Shown: one piece after another, positions 37,672-45,828 of the stretch
How positions within the stretch are numbered: position 1 is the first letter of the stretch
How the letters are laid out: every line of letters begins with the position of its first letter
NCBI RefSeq assembly: GCF_003143935.1
Contig: NZ_QFRX01000001.1
Coordinates: 878,071 to 942,070, forward strand
Reading direction: 5' to 3'
Origin: Streptomyces sp. Act143
GTDB taxonomy: Bacteria > Actinomycetota > Actinomycetes > Streptomycetales > Streptomycetaceae
DNA length: 64,000 bases
The notes under the pieces: generated by a model
Told to the model about the DNA's origin: nothing
What the model saw: the letters and a program-made list of their open reading frames with translations, nothing else
The model's database searches: none
Position numbers and translations under genes: made by a program

Positions 37672-38904
37672 GTGACGGTGGAAACCCGGGCCCGCCGCGG
37701 CGAGTTGGACGCACTGCGCGTCTTCGTCGTCCTCGGGCTGGTCTTCTTCCACTCGGCCCTGGTGTTCTCCCCGGACGACGACTACTACGTCAAGAACGCG
37801 GACACCACCGAGGCGATCACCGTGCTCGCCGGACTCGGGGTGGTCTGGGCGATGCCGATGCTGTTCCTGGTCGCCGGCCTCGGTTCGCGCCACTCGATCC
37901 GCCGTCGCGGCGCCTCCCGCTTCACCCGCGAACGCCTGTTGCGCCTGGGCGTCCCGCTGGTCGTCGGGACGGTCGTGCTCTGCCCGCTCCCGCAGTGGCT
38001 GCGCCTGCGGGCGGCCCACTCCGGGTACCACGAGTCGTACCTGCACTTCTGGTCCCGTTTCCTCACCGTCCACCTCGACCTCGGCGACTTCCCGTTCGTG
38101 CTCGACGGGGAGTACTTCGAGACGGGGCATCTGTGGTTCGTGGTGCTGCTGCTCGTCTTCAGCCTGTTCCTCGCCCCGGTCGCCGGGCCGTTGGCGGCCT
38201 GGGGCGAGCGGGCGGGCGAGCGGGTGGCGCGCCGCCCGGCCCTGCTGCTGCTCCCCGCCCTGCCGGTCGCCGCGATCAACGCGCTGCTGGGGACGGAGGA
38301 GGGCTTCGCGGGCTGGAACCGGTGGGCCTACCTGCTGTTCTTCCTCTTCGGTTACGTCCACGCCGACGACGACCGGGTCCGCGCCGCCCTGCGGCGGATC
38401 GCCGTGCCGGTGGGCTGGACCGGCGTGCTGCTGTTCGCCGGGAGCGCCCCGGGGTTCCTCACACTGGACGACCCGTTCACCGAGTGGAACGCGGTGGCAC
38501 TGGTGACGCGGGCGGTGTTCGGGGCGGCGGGCTGGTGCTGGGTGGTGGCGATCCTGGGACTGCTGGACCGGCCGCGCGCGGTCCGGCGGTCACCGTCGCG
38601 CGTGCTGGTGTACCTCGGGATCGCGGCGCTGCCGGTGTACGTCCTGCACCAGCCGGTCGTGGTCGCCCTCGCCTACGGGGTGGTCGGCTGGTCCGCGCCG
38701 CTCGTGGTCAAGTACGCGGCGATCGTGGCCGGTTCGCTGGCGGTGATCTTCGCGGTCTACGAGTACGGGGTGCGCCGGACGCGGCCGACGCGCATCCTGT
38801 TCGGCATGCGGGCGGCCCCGCCGGACACCTCTCCCACCCCGTCTGATGTGATGCCCCCGTCGGGCAGGGAACCTCCTCACACTCGGGACGATCATGCGGG
38901 CTGA
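37672..38904 (+). CDS. Acyltransferase 3 (OafA-like) family membrane protein
   Basis: The 410-residue protein has about ten membrane helices and the acyltransferase-3 pattern: RRGELDALRVFVVLGLVFFH (helix 1 with catalytic His), LFLVAGLGSRHSIRRRG, FTRERLLRLGVPLVVGTV, TGHLWFVVLLLVFSLFL, and the C-terminal LPVYVLHQPVVVALAYGVV. Family members transfer acyl groups to cell-surface carbohydrates or to antibiotics; the substrate cannot be read from the sequence. The last 50 residues are a proline-rich cytoplasmic tail. GTG 37672. It overlaps the MBL hydrolase gene by 11 bases, so the two are translationally linked. Confidence 0.87.
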   Translation: MTVETRARRGELDALRVFVVLGLVFFHSALVFSPDDDYYVKNADTTEAITVLAGLGVVWAMPMLFLVAGLGSRHSIRRRGASRFTRERLLRLGVPLVVGTVVLCPLPQWLRLRAAHSGYHESYLHFWSRFLTVHLDLGDFPFVLDGEYFETGHLWFVVLLLVFSLFLAPVAGPLAAWGERAGERVARRPALLLLPALPVAAINALLGTEEGFAGWNRWAYLLFFLFGYVHADDDRVRAALRRIAVPVGWTGVLLFAGSAPGFLTLDDPFTEWNAVALVTRAVFGAAGWCWVVAILGLLDRPRAVRRSPSRVLVYLGIAALPVYVLHQPVVVALAYGVVGWSAPLVVKYAAIVAGSLAVIFAVYEYGVRRTRPTRILFGMRAAPPDTSPTPSDVMPPSGREPPHTRDDHAG

Positions 38905-39640
38905 AGTGCAGCAAGTCGCCGACGGCACCTACCTGGTGCACGGCTCGAACACCAACTGGGTGATCCTCACCGAGGGCGACGCCGTCACCCTCGTCGACAC
39001 CGGCTACCCCGGGGACCGCGAACAGCTCCTCGACTCCCTCACCCGGGTGGGCGGTTCCCCGGCGGCGGTCACGGCGGTGCTGATCACGCACGCCCACAAC
39101 GACCACCTGGGCTCCGCCGAGCACCTGCGTGCCGCGTACGGCACCCCCGTCCTGCTGCACGAGGCCGAAGTACCGCACGCCCGACGGGAGTTCCTGCACC
39201 AGGTCACCGTCGGCGACGTGCTGAGGAACGGCTGGCGGCCGGGCGTGCTGCCGTGGGCGCTGCACGCGATCCGCTCCGGCGGCAAGGAGCACGTCCCGGT
39301 GACCGCGCCGGAGGCGTTCGCGAAGCCGGGCCCGCTCGACGTGCCCGGCCGCCCGGTCCCCGTGCACACGCCGGGGCACACCGACGGTCACGTCGCCTTC
39401 CACCTCCCGGACGCCGGGGTGCTGATCTCCGGGGACGCCCTGGTGACCGGGCACCCGACCGCGCGGCTGAAGGGCCCGCAGCTGCTGCCGGACATGTTCC
39501 ACCACGAGCGCGCCCGTGCCGTGGCCTCGCTCGACGTCCTCGCGGAGCTGGAGGGCGACCTCATGCTGCCCGGGCACGGCCCGGTCCACCGCGGTCCGGT
39601 CCGTGAAGCGGCACTTCAGGCCAAGGAGCGCGCCCTCTAA
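38894..39640 (+). CDS. MBL-fold metallo-hydrolase
   Basis: The 248-residue protein has the metallo-beta-lactamase fold with the metal motif LITHAHNDHLGSAEH near residue 62, further ligands in HTPGHTDGHVAFH and ISGDALVTGH, and LPGHGPVHRGP near the C-terminus. The dinuclear site is complete. The family includes hydrolases of thioesters, lactones and glyoxalase II substrates, so a specific reaction is not assigned. The ATG at 38894 overlaps the acyltransferase gene. The next gene (DUF4032) starts 41 bases downstream on the same strand. Confidence 0.88.
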   Translation: MRAEVQQVADGTYLVHGSNTNWVILTEGDAVTLVDTGYPGDREQLLDSLTRVGGSPAAVTAVLITHAHNDHLGSAEHLRAAYGTPVLLHEAEVPHARREFLHQVTVGDVLRNGWRPGVLPWALHAIRSGGKEHVPVTAPEAFAKPGPLDVPGRPVPVHTPGHTDGHVAFHLPDAGVLISGDALVTGHPTARLKGPQLLPDMFHHERARAVASLDVLAELEGDLMLPGHGPVHRGPVREAALQAKERAL

Positions 39641-39681
39641 GGTGAGGTGACGATCACCGGCGAGACGAGGACGAACGCCCC

Positions 39682-40923
39682 ATGGCACTGCAGATCAGCG
39701 CGACGAACCCGGAGCACCCCGCGCTCCTGCTGGAGCTGCCGTGGGACGTCCCCCTTGAGGAGTGGCCGGAGGAGGTCCTGGTCCCGCTGCCGCGCGGCAT
39801 ATCCCGGCACGTGGTGCGCTACGCCCGCGCCGGGAACGAGGTCATCGCCGTCAAGGAGCTCGCCGAGCGGCCCGCCCTCAACGAGTACGACATGCTGCGC
39901 GACCTCGACCGGCTCGCCATCCCCTCCGTCGACCCCCTCGCCGTGGTCACGGGCCGCACCGACACCGACGGCAACCCGCTGGAGTCCGTGCTGGTCACCC
40001 GGCACCTGGGCGGCTCGATGCCGTACCGCTCGATGTTCGAGACGACGATGCGGCCCGCGACCATGCACCGGCTCATGGACGCCCTGGCCGTCCTGCTCGT
40101 CCGCCTGCACCTGGCCGGTTTCGCGTGGGGCGACTGCTCGCTGTCGAACACCCTCTTCCGCCGGGACGCGGGCGCCTACGCCGCCTACCTGGTGGACGCC
40201 GAGACCGGCGAACTGCACCCCCAGCTGAGCAACGGGCAGCGCGAGTACGACCTCGATCTCGCCCGTGTGAACATCAGCGGCGAGCTCCTCGACCTGGAGG
40301 CCTCCGGGGCGCTGCACCCCTCCGTCGACCCGATCGAGTTCGGCATGGAGATCTGCAACCGCTACCGCGGCCTGTGGGAGGAGCTGACCCGCACCTCGGT
40401 CTACCCGGCGGGCAAGTACCACTACATCGAGCGCCGCATCCGCCGCCTCAACGACCTCGGTTTCGACGTGGCCGAGATGCAGATCGAGCACGCGACCAAC
40501 GGCGACACGGTCACCTTCGTGCCCAAGGTCGTCGACGCCGGCCACCACCAGCGCCAGTTGCTGCGCCTGACGGGTCTGGACACCGAGGAGAACCAGGCCC
40601 GGCGGCTGCTCAACGACCTGGAGAGCTGGATGGCCACCCAGGACGACTACGCCCCGGGCGACCCCCTCGGCGCCCGCCCCGAGGTGCTCGCGCACCGCTG
40701 GGTGCGGGACGTGTTCCGGCCGACCGTGCGCGCCGTACCGCTGGAACTGCGCGGTTCGATGGACCCGGCGGAGATCTACCACGAGCTGCTGGAGCACCGC
40801 TGGTACCTGTCCGAGCGGGCGCAGCACGACATCGGCCTGGACACGGCGGTCGAGGACTACATCGAGAACATCCTCCCCAAGGCCCGCGAGACGCTCCAGC
40901 CCACCGAGCCCGTGGCGGAGTGA
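39682..40923 (+). CDS. DUF4032 protein with kinase-like N-terminal lobe
   Basis: The 413-residue protein has an N-terminal region like the lipopolysaccharide kinase/InaA fold: VIAVKELAERPALNEYDMLR provides a VAxK-type lysine and a helix glutamate, and FAWGDCSLSNTLF matches a catalytic loop (GDxxxxN) followed by AYLVDAETGE in the DFG position. The C-terminal half is DUF4032 (YIERRIRRLNDLGFDVAEMQ through YLSERAQHDIGLDTAVEDYI). No substrate is known. The ATG at 39682 is consistent with the conserved N-terminus. It ends 1 base before the convergent universal stress protein gene. Confidence 0.85.
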   Translation: MALQISATNPEHPALLLELPWDVPLEEWPEEVLVPLPRGISRHVVRYARAGNEVIAVKELAERPALNEYDMLRDLDRLAIPSVDPLAVVTGRTDTDGNPLESVLVTRHLGGSMPYRSMFETTMRPATMHRLMDALAVLLVRLHLAGFAWGDCSLSNTLFRRDAGAYAAYLVDAETGELHPQLSNGQREYDLDLARVNISGELLDLEASGALHPSVDPIEFGMEICNRYRGLWEELTRTSVYPAGKYHYIERRIRRLNDLGFDVAEMQIEHATNGDTVTFVPKVVDAGHHQRQLLRLTGLDTEENQARRLLNDLESWMATQDDYAPGDPLGARPEVLAHRWVRDVFRPTVRAVPLELRGSMDPAEIYHELLEHRWYLSERAQHDIGLDTAVEDYIENILPKARETLQPTEPVAE

Positions 40924-40924
40924 C

Positions 40925-41803
40925 TCAGGCGGGCGGAACGACGGCCACCGGGCAGCCCGCGTGGTGCACGACGCCGTGCGCGACCGATCCGATGCGGGCG
41001 CCCACGGCGGTACGCCGGGCGCGGCGGCCGACCACCATCAACTGGGCCCGCCCGGCCACCGACAGCAGCACCTGACCGGCGCTGCCCATCTCGACGTGCT
41101 CGACGACGGGGACGTCGGGGAAACGCTGCCGCCAGGGCTTCAGGGCCGCCTCCAGCGCCTGCTTCTCGCGCGGCTCCAGACCGCCCGCCTCGTCGAGGAG
41201 CGCGAGCGAGGCGGGGCTGTAGGCGAACACCGGGGGCAGCGTCCAGGCCCGTACCGCCCGCACGGTCGCCCCGCGGGCGGCGGCGGTCTCGAAGGCGAAC
41301 CCGAGGGCGGCGGCGCTGTCCTCGGGGTCCTCGCCCTGCTGGCCGACGACGATCTCCCGGCCCGCGGCCTCGGCGGCCGGCTCGTCCCCGGCGCGGACGA
41401 GGACGACGGGCCGGGTCGTCTCGGCGATCACCTGCTGTCCGACCGAGCCGAGCAGGAACCCGACGACCGGACCGTGCCCGCGCGAGCCCAGCACCAGCAT
41501 CTCGGCGCCCGCCGCGGCCTCCACCAGCGCCTCGACGGTGTCGCCCTCCAGGACGTCGGTGGTCACGACGAGCCCCTGGTGCCGGGCGGCGACGCCCTCG
41601 GCGGCCTCGGCGATCGCCGCCCGCACCCACTGGGCCTGCTGCTCAGGGTCGGCCAGCACGTCGAGCGCCACGTCCGTCTGGAACCGCCAGGCCTGCACGA
41701 CCCGCAGCTCCCGCCCCCGGCGGACGGCCTCCCGGGCCGCCCACTCCAGGGCGGCGAGGCTCTCCTCGGTTCCGTCGAGACCTGCGGTGATCGGGCGCGT
41801 CAT
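40925..41803 (-). CDS. Universal stress protein with two Usp domains
   Basis: The 292-residue protein has two tandem Usp domains. Domain 1 starts ITAGLDGTEESLAALEWAAR and has the ATP-binding signature LGSRGHGPVVGFLLGS and VGQQVI. Domain 2 starts IVVGQQGEDPEDSAAALGFA and has VVGRRARRTAVGARIGSVAH. The first domain keeps the G-x2-G-x9-G(S/T) pattern, while the second is altered at the first glycines, so only one may bind ATP. The ATG at 41803 has GAGGGAG upstream. It is divergent from the small VOC gene, with 63 bases between starts. Confidence 0.93.
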   Translation of the reverse strand: MTRPITAGLDGTEESLAALEWAAREAVRRGRELRVVQAWRFQTDVALDVLADPEQQAQWVRAAIAEAAEGVAARHQGLVVTTDVLEGDTVEALVEAAAGAEMLVLGSRGHGPVVGFLLGSVGQQVIAETTRPVVLVRAGDEPAAEAAGREIVVGQQGEDPEDSAAALGFAFETAAARGATVRAVRAWTLPPVFAYSPASLALLDEAGGLEPREKQALEAALKPWRQRFPDVPVVEHVEMGSAGQVLLSVAGRAQLMVVGRRARRTAVGARIGSVAHGVVHHAGCPVAVVPPA

Positions 41804-41866
41804 ACGGCTGTCTCCCTCGGCGTAAATGATCAGGCACCTGCCCTTAGTCTTCACTACGCTGCCGCC

Positions 41867-42226
41867 ATGAGCCTGGTGTGGGAACAAGTGAACGTGGACG
41901 CGGCCGATCCCGTGGCCCTGGGCCGCTGGTGGACCGAGGCGCTGGGCTGGGTCGTCGTCAACGACGACCCGCAGGAGTACGAGATCCGTCCGGAGAAGGA
42001 CCGGCTGCCGGGCCTGCTCTTCGCTCCGGTACCCGAGGGCAAGACGATCAAGAACCGGCTCCATCTCGACTTCCGCCCCGACGACCAGGCGGCCGAGGTG
42101 GCCCGCCTCCTCGCGCTCGGCGCCCGGCACGCCGATCCCGCGTACGGCGGGTTCTCGTGGGTGACGCTCCTCGATCCCGAGGGCAACGAGTTCTGTGTGC
42201 TGAGCGGCGGGACACCGCATACCTGA
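41867..42226 (+). CDS. Small single-domain VOC family protein
   Basis: The 119-residue protein is a single VOC unit: SLVWEQVNVDAADPVALGRW at the N-terminus, IKNRLHLDFRPDD in the centre and LLDPEGNEFCVLSGG at the end. It belongs to the short glyoxalase-like group common in actinobacteria, which dimerise to make the active site. H and E ligands are present (HLDF, NEFCV) but the substrate is unknown. The start ATG at 41867 follows the divergent promoter region shared with the universal stress gene. It ends 67 bases before the redox triad operon. Confidence 0.8.
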   Translation: MSLVWEQVNVDAADPVALGRWWTEALGWVVVNDDPQEYEIRPEKDRLPGLLFAPVPEGKTIKNRLHLDFRPDDQAAEVARLLALGARHADPAYGGFSWVTLLDPEGNEFCVLSGGTPHT

Positions 42227-42293
42227 GCGAAGCAGGACGTTCGAACATACGATGGGCGACAGCCACAGCCGACAAACCCGGGGTGGGAGACGC

Positions 42294-43970
42294 ATGGCAC
42301 AGGCCGCCGAAGCAGCGCGGACCGTCATCCTGACCGTGGACGACGACCCGGGAGTCTCCCGTGCCGTCGCCCGAGACCTGCGGCGGCGCTACGGCGAGTC
42401 GTACCGGATCGTGCGCGCCGAGTCCGGCGAGTCCGCGCTGGAGGCGCTGCGCGAGCTGAAGCTGCGCGGCGACCTGGTGGCCGTGATCCTCGCCGACTAC
42501 CGGATGCCGCAGATGAACGGCATCGAGTTCCTGGAGCGGGCCCTCGACGTGTACCCGGGTGCGCGCCGGGTGCTGCTGACGGCGTACGCCGACACCAGTG
42601 CGGCGATCGACGCGATCAACGTCGTCGATCTCGACCACTACCTGCTCAAGCCCTGGGACCCGCCGGAGGAGAAGCTCTACCCGGTCCTCGACGACCTGCT
42701 GGAGGCGTGGAGGTGCAGCGACTACCGGCCGGTGCCGGCCACCAAGGTGGTCGGGCACCGCTGGTCGGCCCGCTCCTCCGACGTCCGCGAGTTCCTGGCC
42801 CGCAACCAGGTGCCGTACCGCTGGTACTCCGCCGACGAGCCGGAGGGGCAGCGGCTGCTGGCGGCGGCCGGGCAGGACGGGCAGCGGCTGCCGCTGGTGG
42901 TCACGCCGGACGGGACGCCGCTGGTCGCCCCCGAGGCGCCCGAGCTCGCCGCGCAGGTGGGGCTCGCGACCACGCCCACGGCCGAGTTCTACGACCTGGT
43001 CGTCATCGGCGGCGGTCCGGCCGGGCTCGGCTCGGCCGTGTACGGGGCGTCGGAGGGGCTGCGGACCGTGCTCGTGGAGCGGTCGGCGACCGGCGGGCAG
43101 GCCGGGCAGAGCTCCCGGATCGAGAACTACCTCGGCTTCCCGGACGGCGTGTCCGGTGCCCAGCTCACCGACCGGGCCCGGCGGCAGGCCGCGAAGTTCG
43201 GCGCCGAGATCCTCACCGCACGCGATGTCACGGCACTGGAGATCAACGGCGCGGCCCGCGTCGTACGGTTCTCCGACGGCTCCGCGATCGCCGCGCACAG
43301 CGTGATCCTGGCGACCGGTGTGTCGTACCGGCAGCTGGAGGCGCCGGGCTGCACCGACCTGACCGGGTGCGGGGTCTACTACGGCTCGGCGCTGACCGAG
43401 GCGGCCTCCTGCCAGGGGCAGGACATCTACATCGTCGGCGGCGCCAACTCGGCCGGTCAGGCGGCGATGTACCTGTCCAGGGGCGCCAAGTCGGTGACCC
43501 TGCTGGTGCGCGGGCCCGACCTGGCCGCGTCGATGTCGTACTACCTGATCCAGCAGATCAACGAGGCGCCCAACATCTCGGTGCGCGCCCGGACCGTCGT
43601 GGAGGCCGCGCACGGCTCCGACCACCTGGAGCAGCTCACCCTGCGCGATGTCGACACCGGGGAGACCGAACTCGTCGACGCGCAGTGGATGTTCGTGTTC
43701 ATCGGCGCGGCCCCGCTCACCGACTGGCTGGACGGCACCGTGCTGCGGGACGACCACGGGTTCATCCTGGCCGGGCCCGACCTGACCGCCGACGGACGGC
43801 CGCCGGCGGGCTGGGAGCTGGACCGGCCGCCGTACCACCTGGAGACCAACATCCCCGGCGTGTTCGTGGCGGGCGACGCCCGCGCCGAGTCCGCCAAGCG
43901 GGTCGCGTCCGCCGTCGGAGAGGGAGCCATGGCCGTGATGCTCGTCCACCGGTATCTGGAGCAGTCGTGA
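42294..43970 (+). CDS. Fused receiver / glutaredoxin-like / thioredoxin reductase-like flavoprotein
   Basis: The 558-residue protein has three parts. Residues 10-130 are a receiver domain with VDDD (16-18), phospho-acceptor D68 in LADYRMP, T96 and K119 in LLKPWDP. Residues 150-222 have a glutaredoxin-like pattern (REFLARNQVPYRW, RLPLVVTPDGTPLV), but the CxxC is S158-A-R-S161. Residues 232-558 are a TrxR-like flavoprotein with FAD motif IGGGPAGLGSA and NADPH motif VGGANSAGQAAMYL; at the position of the reductase CxxC the sequence is GVYYGSALTEAASC, without a cysteine pair. It is therefore unlikely to reduce thioredoxin directly. The ATG at 42294 has GGGAG upstream; the stop overlaps the kinase start as GTGA. 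Confidence 0.9.
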   Translation: MAQAAEAARTVILTVDDDPGVSRAVARDLRRRYGESYRIVRAESGESALEALRELKLRGDLVAVILADYRMPQMNGIEFLERALDVYPGARRVLLTAYADTSAAIDAINVVDLDHYLLKPWDPPEEKLYPVLDDLLEAWRCSDYRPVPATKVVGHRWSARSSDVREFLARNQVPYRWYSADEPEGQRLLAAAGQDGQRLPLVVTPDGTPLVAPEAPELAAQVGLATTPTAEFYDLVVIGGGPAGLGSAVYGASEGLRTVLVERSATGGQAGQSSRIENYLGFPDGVSGAQLTDRARRQAAKFGAEILTARDVTALEINGAARVVRFSDGSAIAAHSVILATGVSYRQLEAPGCTDLTGCGVYYGSALTEAASCQGQDIYIVGGANSAGQAAMYLSRGAKSVTLLVRGPDLAASMSYYLIQQINEAPNISVRARTVVEAAHGSDHLEQLTLRDVDTGETELVDAQWMFVFIGAAPLTDWLDGTVLRDDHGFILAGPDLTADGRPPAGWELDRPPYHLETNIPGVFVAGDARAESAKRVASAVGEGAMAVMLVHRYLEQS

Positions 43971-45424
43971 GCGGGCAGTTGATGCCGTGCAGCCCGGAGG
44001 AGGTCGGGTCGCTGTTCCTGTTCGAGAAGCTGTCCGCCGAGCAGTTGGGGCAGCTGTGCAGCGCGGGCCGGGTGGAGCGGTTCGAGCCCGGCCCCGTCTA
44101 CACCGAGGGCGAGCCCGCCACCTGCTTCTACGTGATGATCGAGGGCACGGTGGTGCTCTCGCGCCGGGTCGGCGGCGACGACGTCGAGGTCACCCGCACC
44201 TCCCAACGGGGGGTCTACGCCGGGTCGATGCAGGCCTATCTGGGCGACCGGGTGCCGCAGGTCTACAACAACTCCATGCGGGTCACCGAGCCCACCCGGT
44301 TCTTCGTGCTGCCGGGAGAGACGTTCTCGGACTTCATGCAGGAGTGGTTCCCGATGGCGGTCCATCTGCTGGAGGGACTGTTCTTCGGTTCGAAGAGCAC
44401 CCAGCGGGCCGTCGGGCAGCGCGAACGGCTGCTGGCGCTCGGCTCGTTGTCGGCGGGACTCACGCACGAGCTGAACAATCCGGCCGCGGCGGCGGTGCGG
44501 GCGACGGCGACCCTGCGGGAGCGAGTGGGCAAGATGCGCCACAAGCTCGCCGTCATCGCCCAGGGGAACTACGCCCCCGAGGTGATGGCGAACCTCATCG
44601 ACATCCAGGACCGCACCGCCGAACGCGTCGCCAAGGCGCCGACGTTGAGCCCACTGGAGGCCTCCGACCGGGAGGACGCGGTCACCGACTGGCTGGACGA
44701 CCACGACATCCAGAACGGCTGGCGGCTCGCCCCCACCTTCGTCCAGGCCGGACTGGACGTGGACTGGCTGGACCAGGTCGCGGCGACCGTGGACGCGGAG
44801 CTGCTGCCGAACGCGATCGGCTGGCTCAACTACACCGTCGAGACCGAGCTGTTGATGGACGAGATCAACGACTCCACCAACCGCATCTCGCATCTCGTCG
44901 ACGCCGCCAAGCAGTACTCGCAGCTCGACCGGGCGCCGTTCCAGAACGCCGACGTGCACGAACTCCTCGACAGCACGCTGCTGATGCTCTCCGGCAAGAT
45001 CGGGCAGCAGATCAAGGTCGTCAAGGACTACGACCGGACGCTGCCGAAGATCCCCGCCTACCCGGCGGAGCTCAACCAGGTGTGGACGAACCTGATCGAC
45101 AACGCGGTCGCGGCGATCAACGGCGCGGGCGGTGAAGGGACGCTGACCGTGCGGACCGCTCTCGAGAACGAGCGGCTGCTGGTGGAGTTCCGGGACACCG
45201 GGCCCGGCGTGCCGAAGGAGATCCGGGGCCGGATCTTCGACCCGTTCTTCACCACCAAGCCGGTCGGCGAGGGCACGGGGCTCGGACTGGACATCTCGTG
45301 GCGGATCGTGGTGAACAAGCACCACGGCACGCTCCAGGTCGAGTCGGAGCCCGGCGACACCCGCTTCCAGGTGCTGCTGCCGCTCACCGCCGAGGAAAAC
45401 GACACGATCGAGGAGCTGGCATGA
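43967..45424 (+). CDS. Soluble histidine kinase with N-terminal cNMP-binding domain
   Basis: The 485-residue protein has a Crp-like cNMP-binding domain at about 15-140 (LFEKLSAEQLGQLCSAGRVE, YTEGEPATCFYVMIEGTVVL), then a HisKA-type dimerisation helix with the phospho-histidine in LSAGLTHELNNPAAAAV and a long helical insert. The catalytic domain carries NQVWTNLIDNAVAAING (N box), FRDTGPGVPKE and FDPFFTTKPVGEGTGLGLDI. There is no membrane helix. GTG 43967 overlaps the upstream stop, with GGAG five bases before it; the end overlaps the zinc-finger gene as ATGA. Inference: it phosphorylates the receiver domain of the upstream fusion protein. Confidence 0.92.
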   Translation: MSGQLMPCSPEEVGSLFLFEKLSAEQLGQLCSAGRVERFEPGPVYTEGEPATCFYVMIEGTVVLSRRVGGDDVEVTRTSQRGVYAGSMQAYLGDRVPQVYNNSMRVTEPTRFFVLPGETFSDFMQEWFPMAVHLLEGLFFGSKSTQRAVGQRERLLALGSLSAGLTHELNNPAAAAVRATATLRERVGKMRHKLAVIAQGNYAPEVMANLIDIQDRTAERVAKAPTLSPLEASDREDAVTDWLDDHDIQNGWRLAPTFVQAGLDVDWLDQVAATVDAELLPNAIGWLNYTVETELLMDEINDSTNRISHLVDAAKQYSQLDRAPFQNADVHELLDSTLLMLSGKIGQQIKVVKDYDRTLPKIPAYPAELNQVWTNLIDNAVAAINGAGGEGTLTVRTALENERLLVEFRDTGPGVPKEIRGRIFDPFFTTKPVGEGTGLGLDISWRIVVNKHHGTLQVESEPGDTRFQVLLPLTAEENDTIEELA

Positions 45425-45774
45425 GCGACATCGACGGACTCGACCCCAGCGTGCCGCCGAGCGGGAACGGATGCCTGGAGTGCGACGCCGCCGGCGGCTG
45501 GTGGTTCCATCTGCGCCGGTGCGCGCAGTGCGGGCACGTGGGGTGCTGCGACTCCTCCCCCGCCAAGCACGCGACGGCCCATTTCGAGGAGACCGGGCAC
45601 CCGTTGGTGCAGAGCTACGAGCCCGGCGAGGAGTGGTTCTGGAACTTCCGGACCGAGGAGCTGTTCGAGTCCGGGCCCTCGCTGGCGGGCCCGGACAGCC
45701 ATCCGGCGGACCAGCCCGCGCCGGGACCCGCGGGCCGGGTGCCCGCGGACTGGGCGAGGGCGCCGCGCGGCTGA
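45421..45774 (+). CDS. UBP-type zinc finger protein
   Basis: The 117-residue protein carries a UBP-type (ZnF_UBP) zinc finger at about 18-80: GCLECDAAGGWWFHLRRC, AQCGHVGCCDSSPAKHATAH and ETGHPLVQSY, with all expected Cys and His ligands. In eukaryotes this fold binds ubiquitin's C-terminus; bacterial copies have no assigned partner, and ubiquitin is absent in Streptomyces. FEPGEEWFW-like aromatic residues (YEPGEEWFWNF) follow. The C-terminal 35 residues are proline-rich. The ATG overlaps the kinase stop, so it is coupled to the signalling pair and probably works with it. Confidence 0.9.
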   Translation: MSDIDGLDPSVPPSGNGCLECDAAGGWWFHLRRCAQCGHVGCCDSSPAKHATAHFEETGHPLVQSYEPGEEWFWNFRTEELFESGPSLAGPDSHPADQPAPGPAGRVPADWARAPRG

Positions 45775-45828
45775 GCGCCGGGGCTCCCCCCGCGCCCGAA
45801 CGGGTCGGCACAGTGACAGGATGTATCC

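Noticed and set aside
42294..43970. Annotating the fusion protein as a genuine thioredoxin reductase.
   Set aside because: The reductase CxxC is absent at the expected place and the glutaredoxin-like domain has serines, so disulfide reductase activity is not supported.
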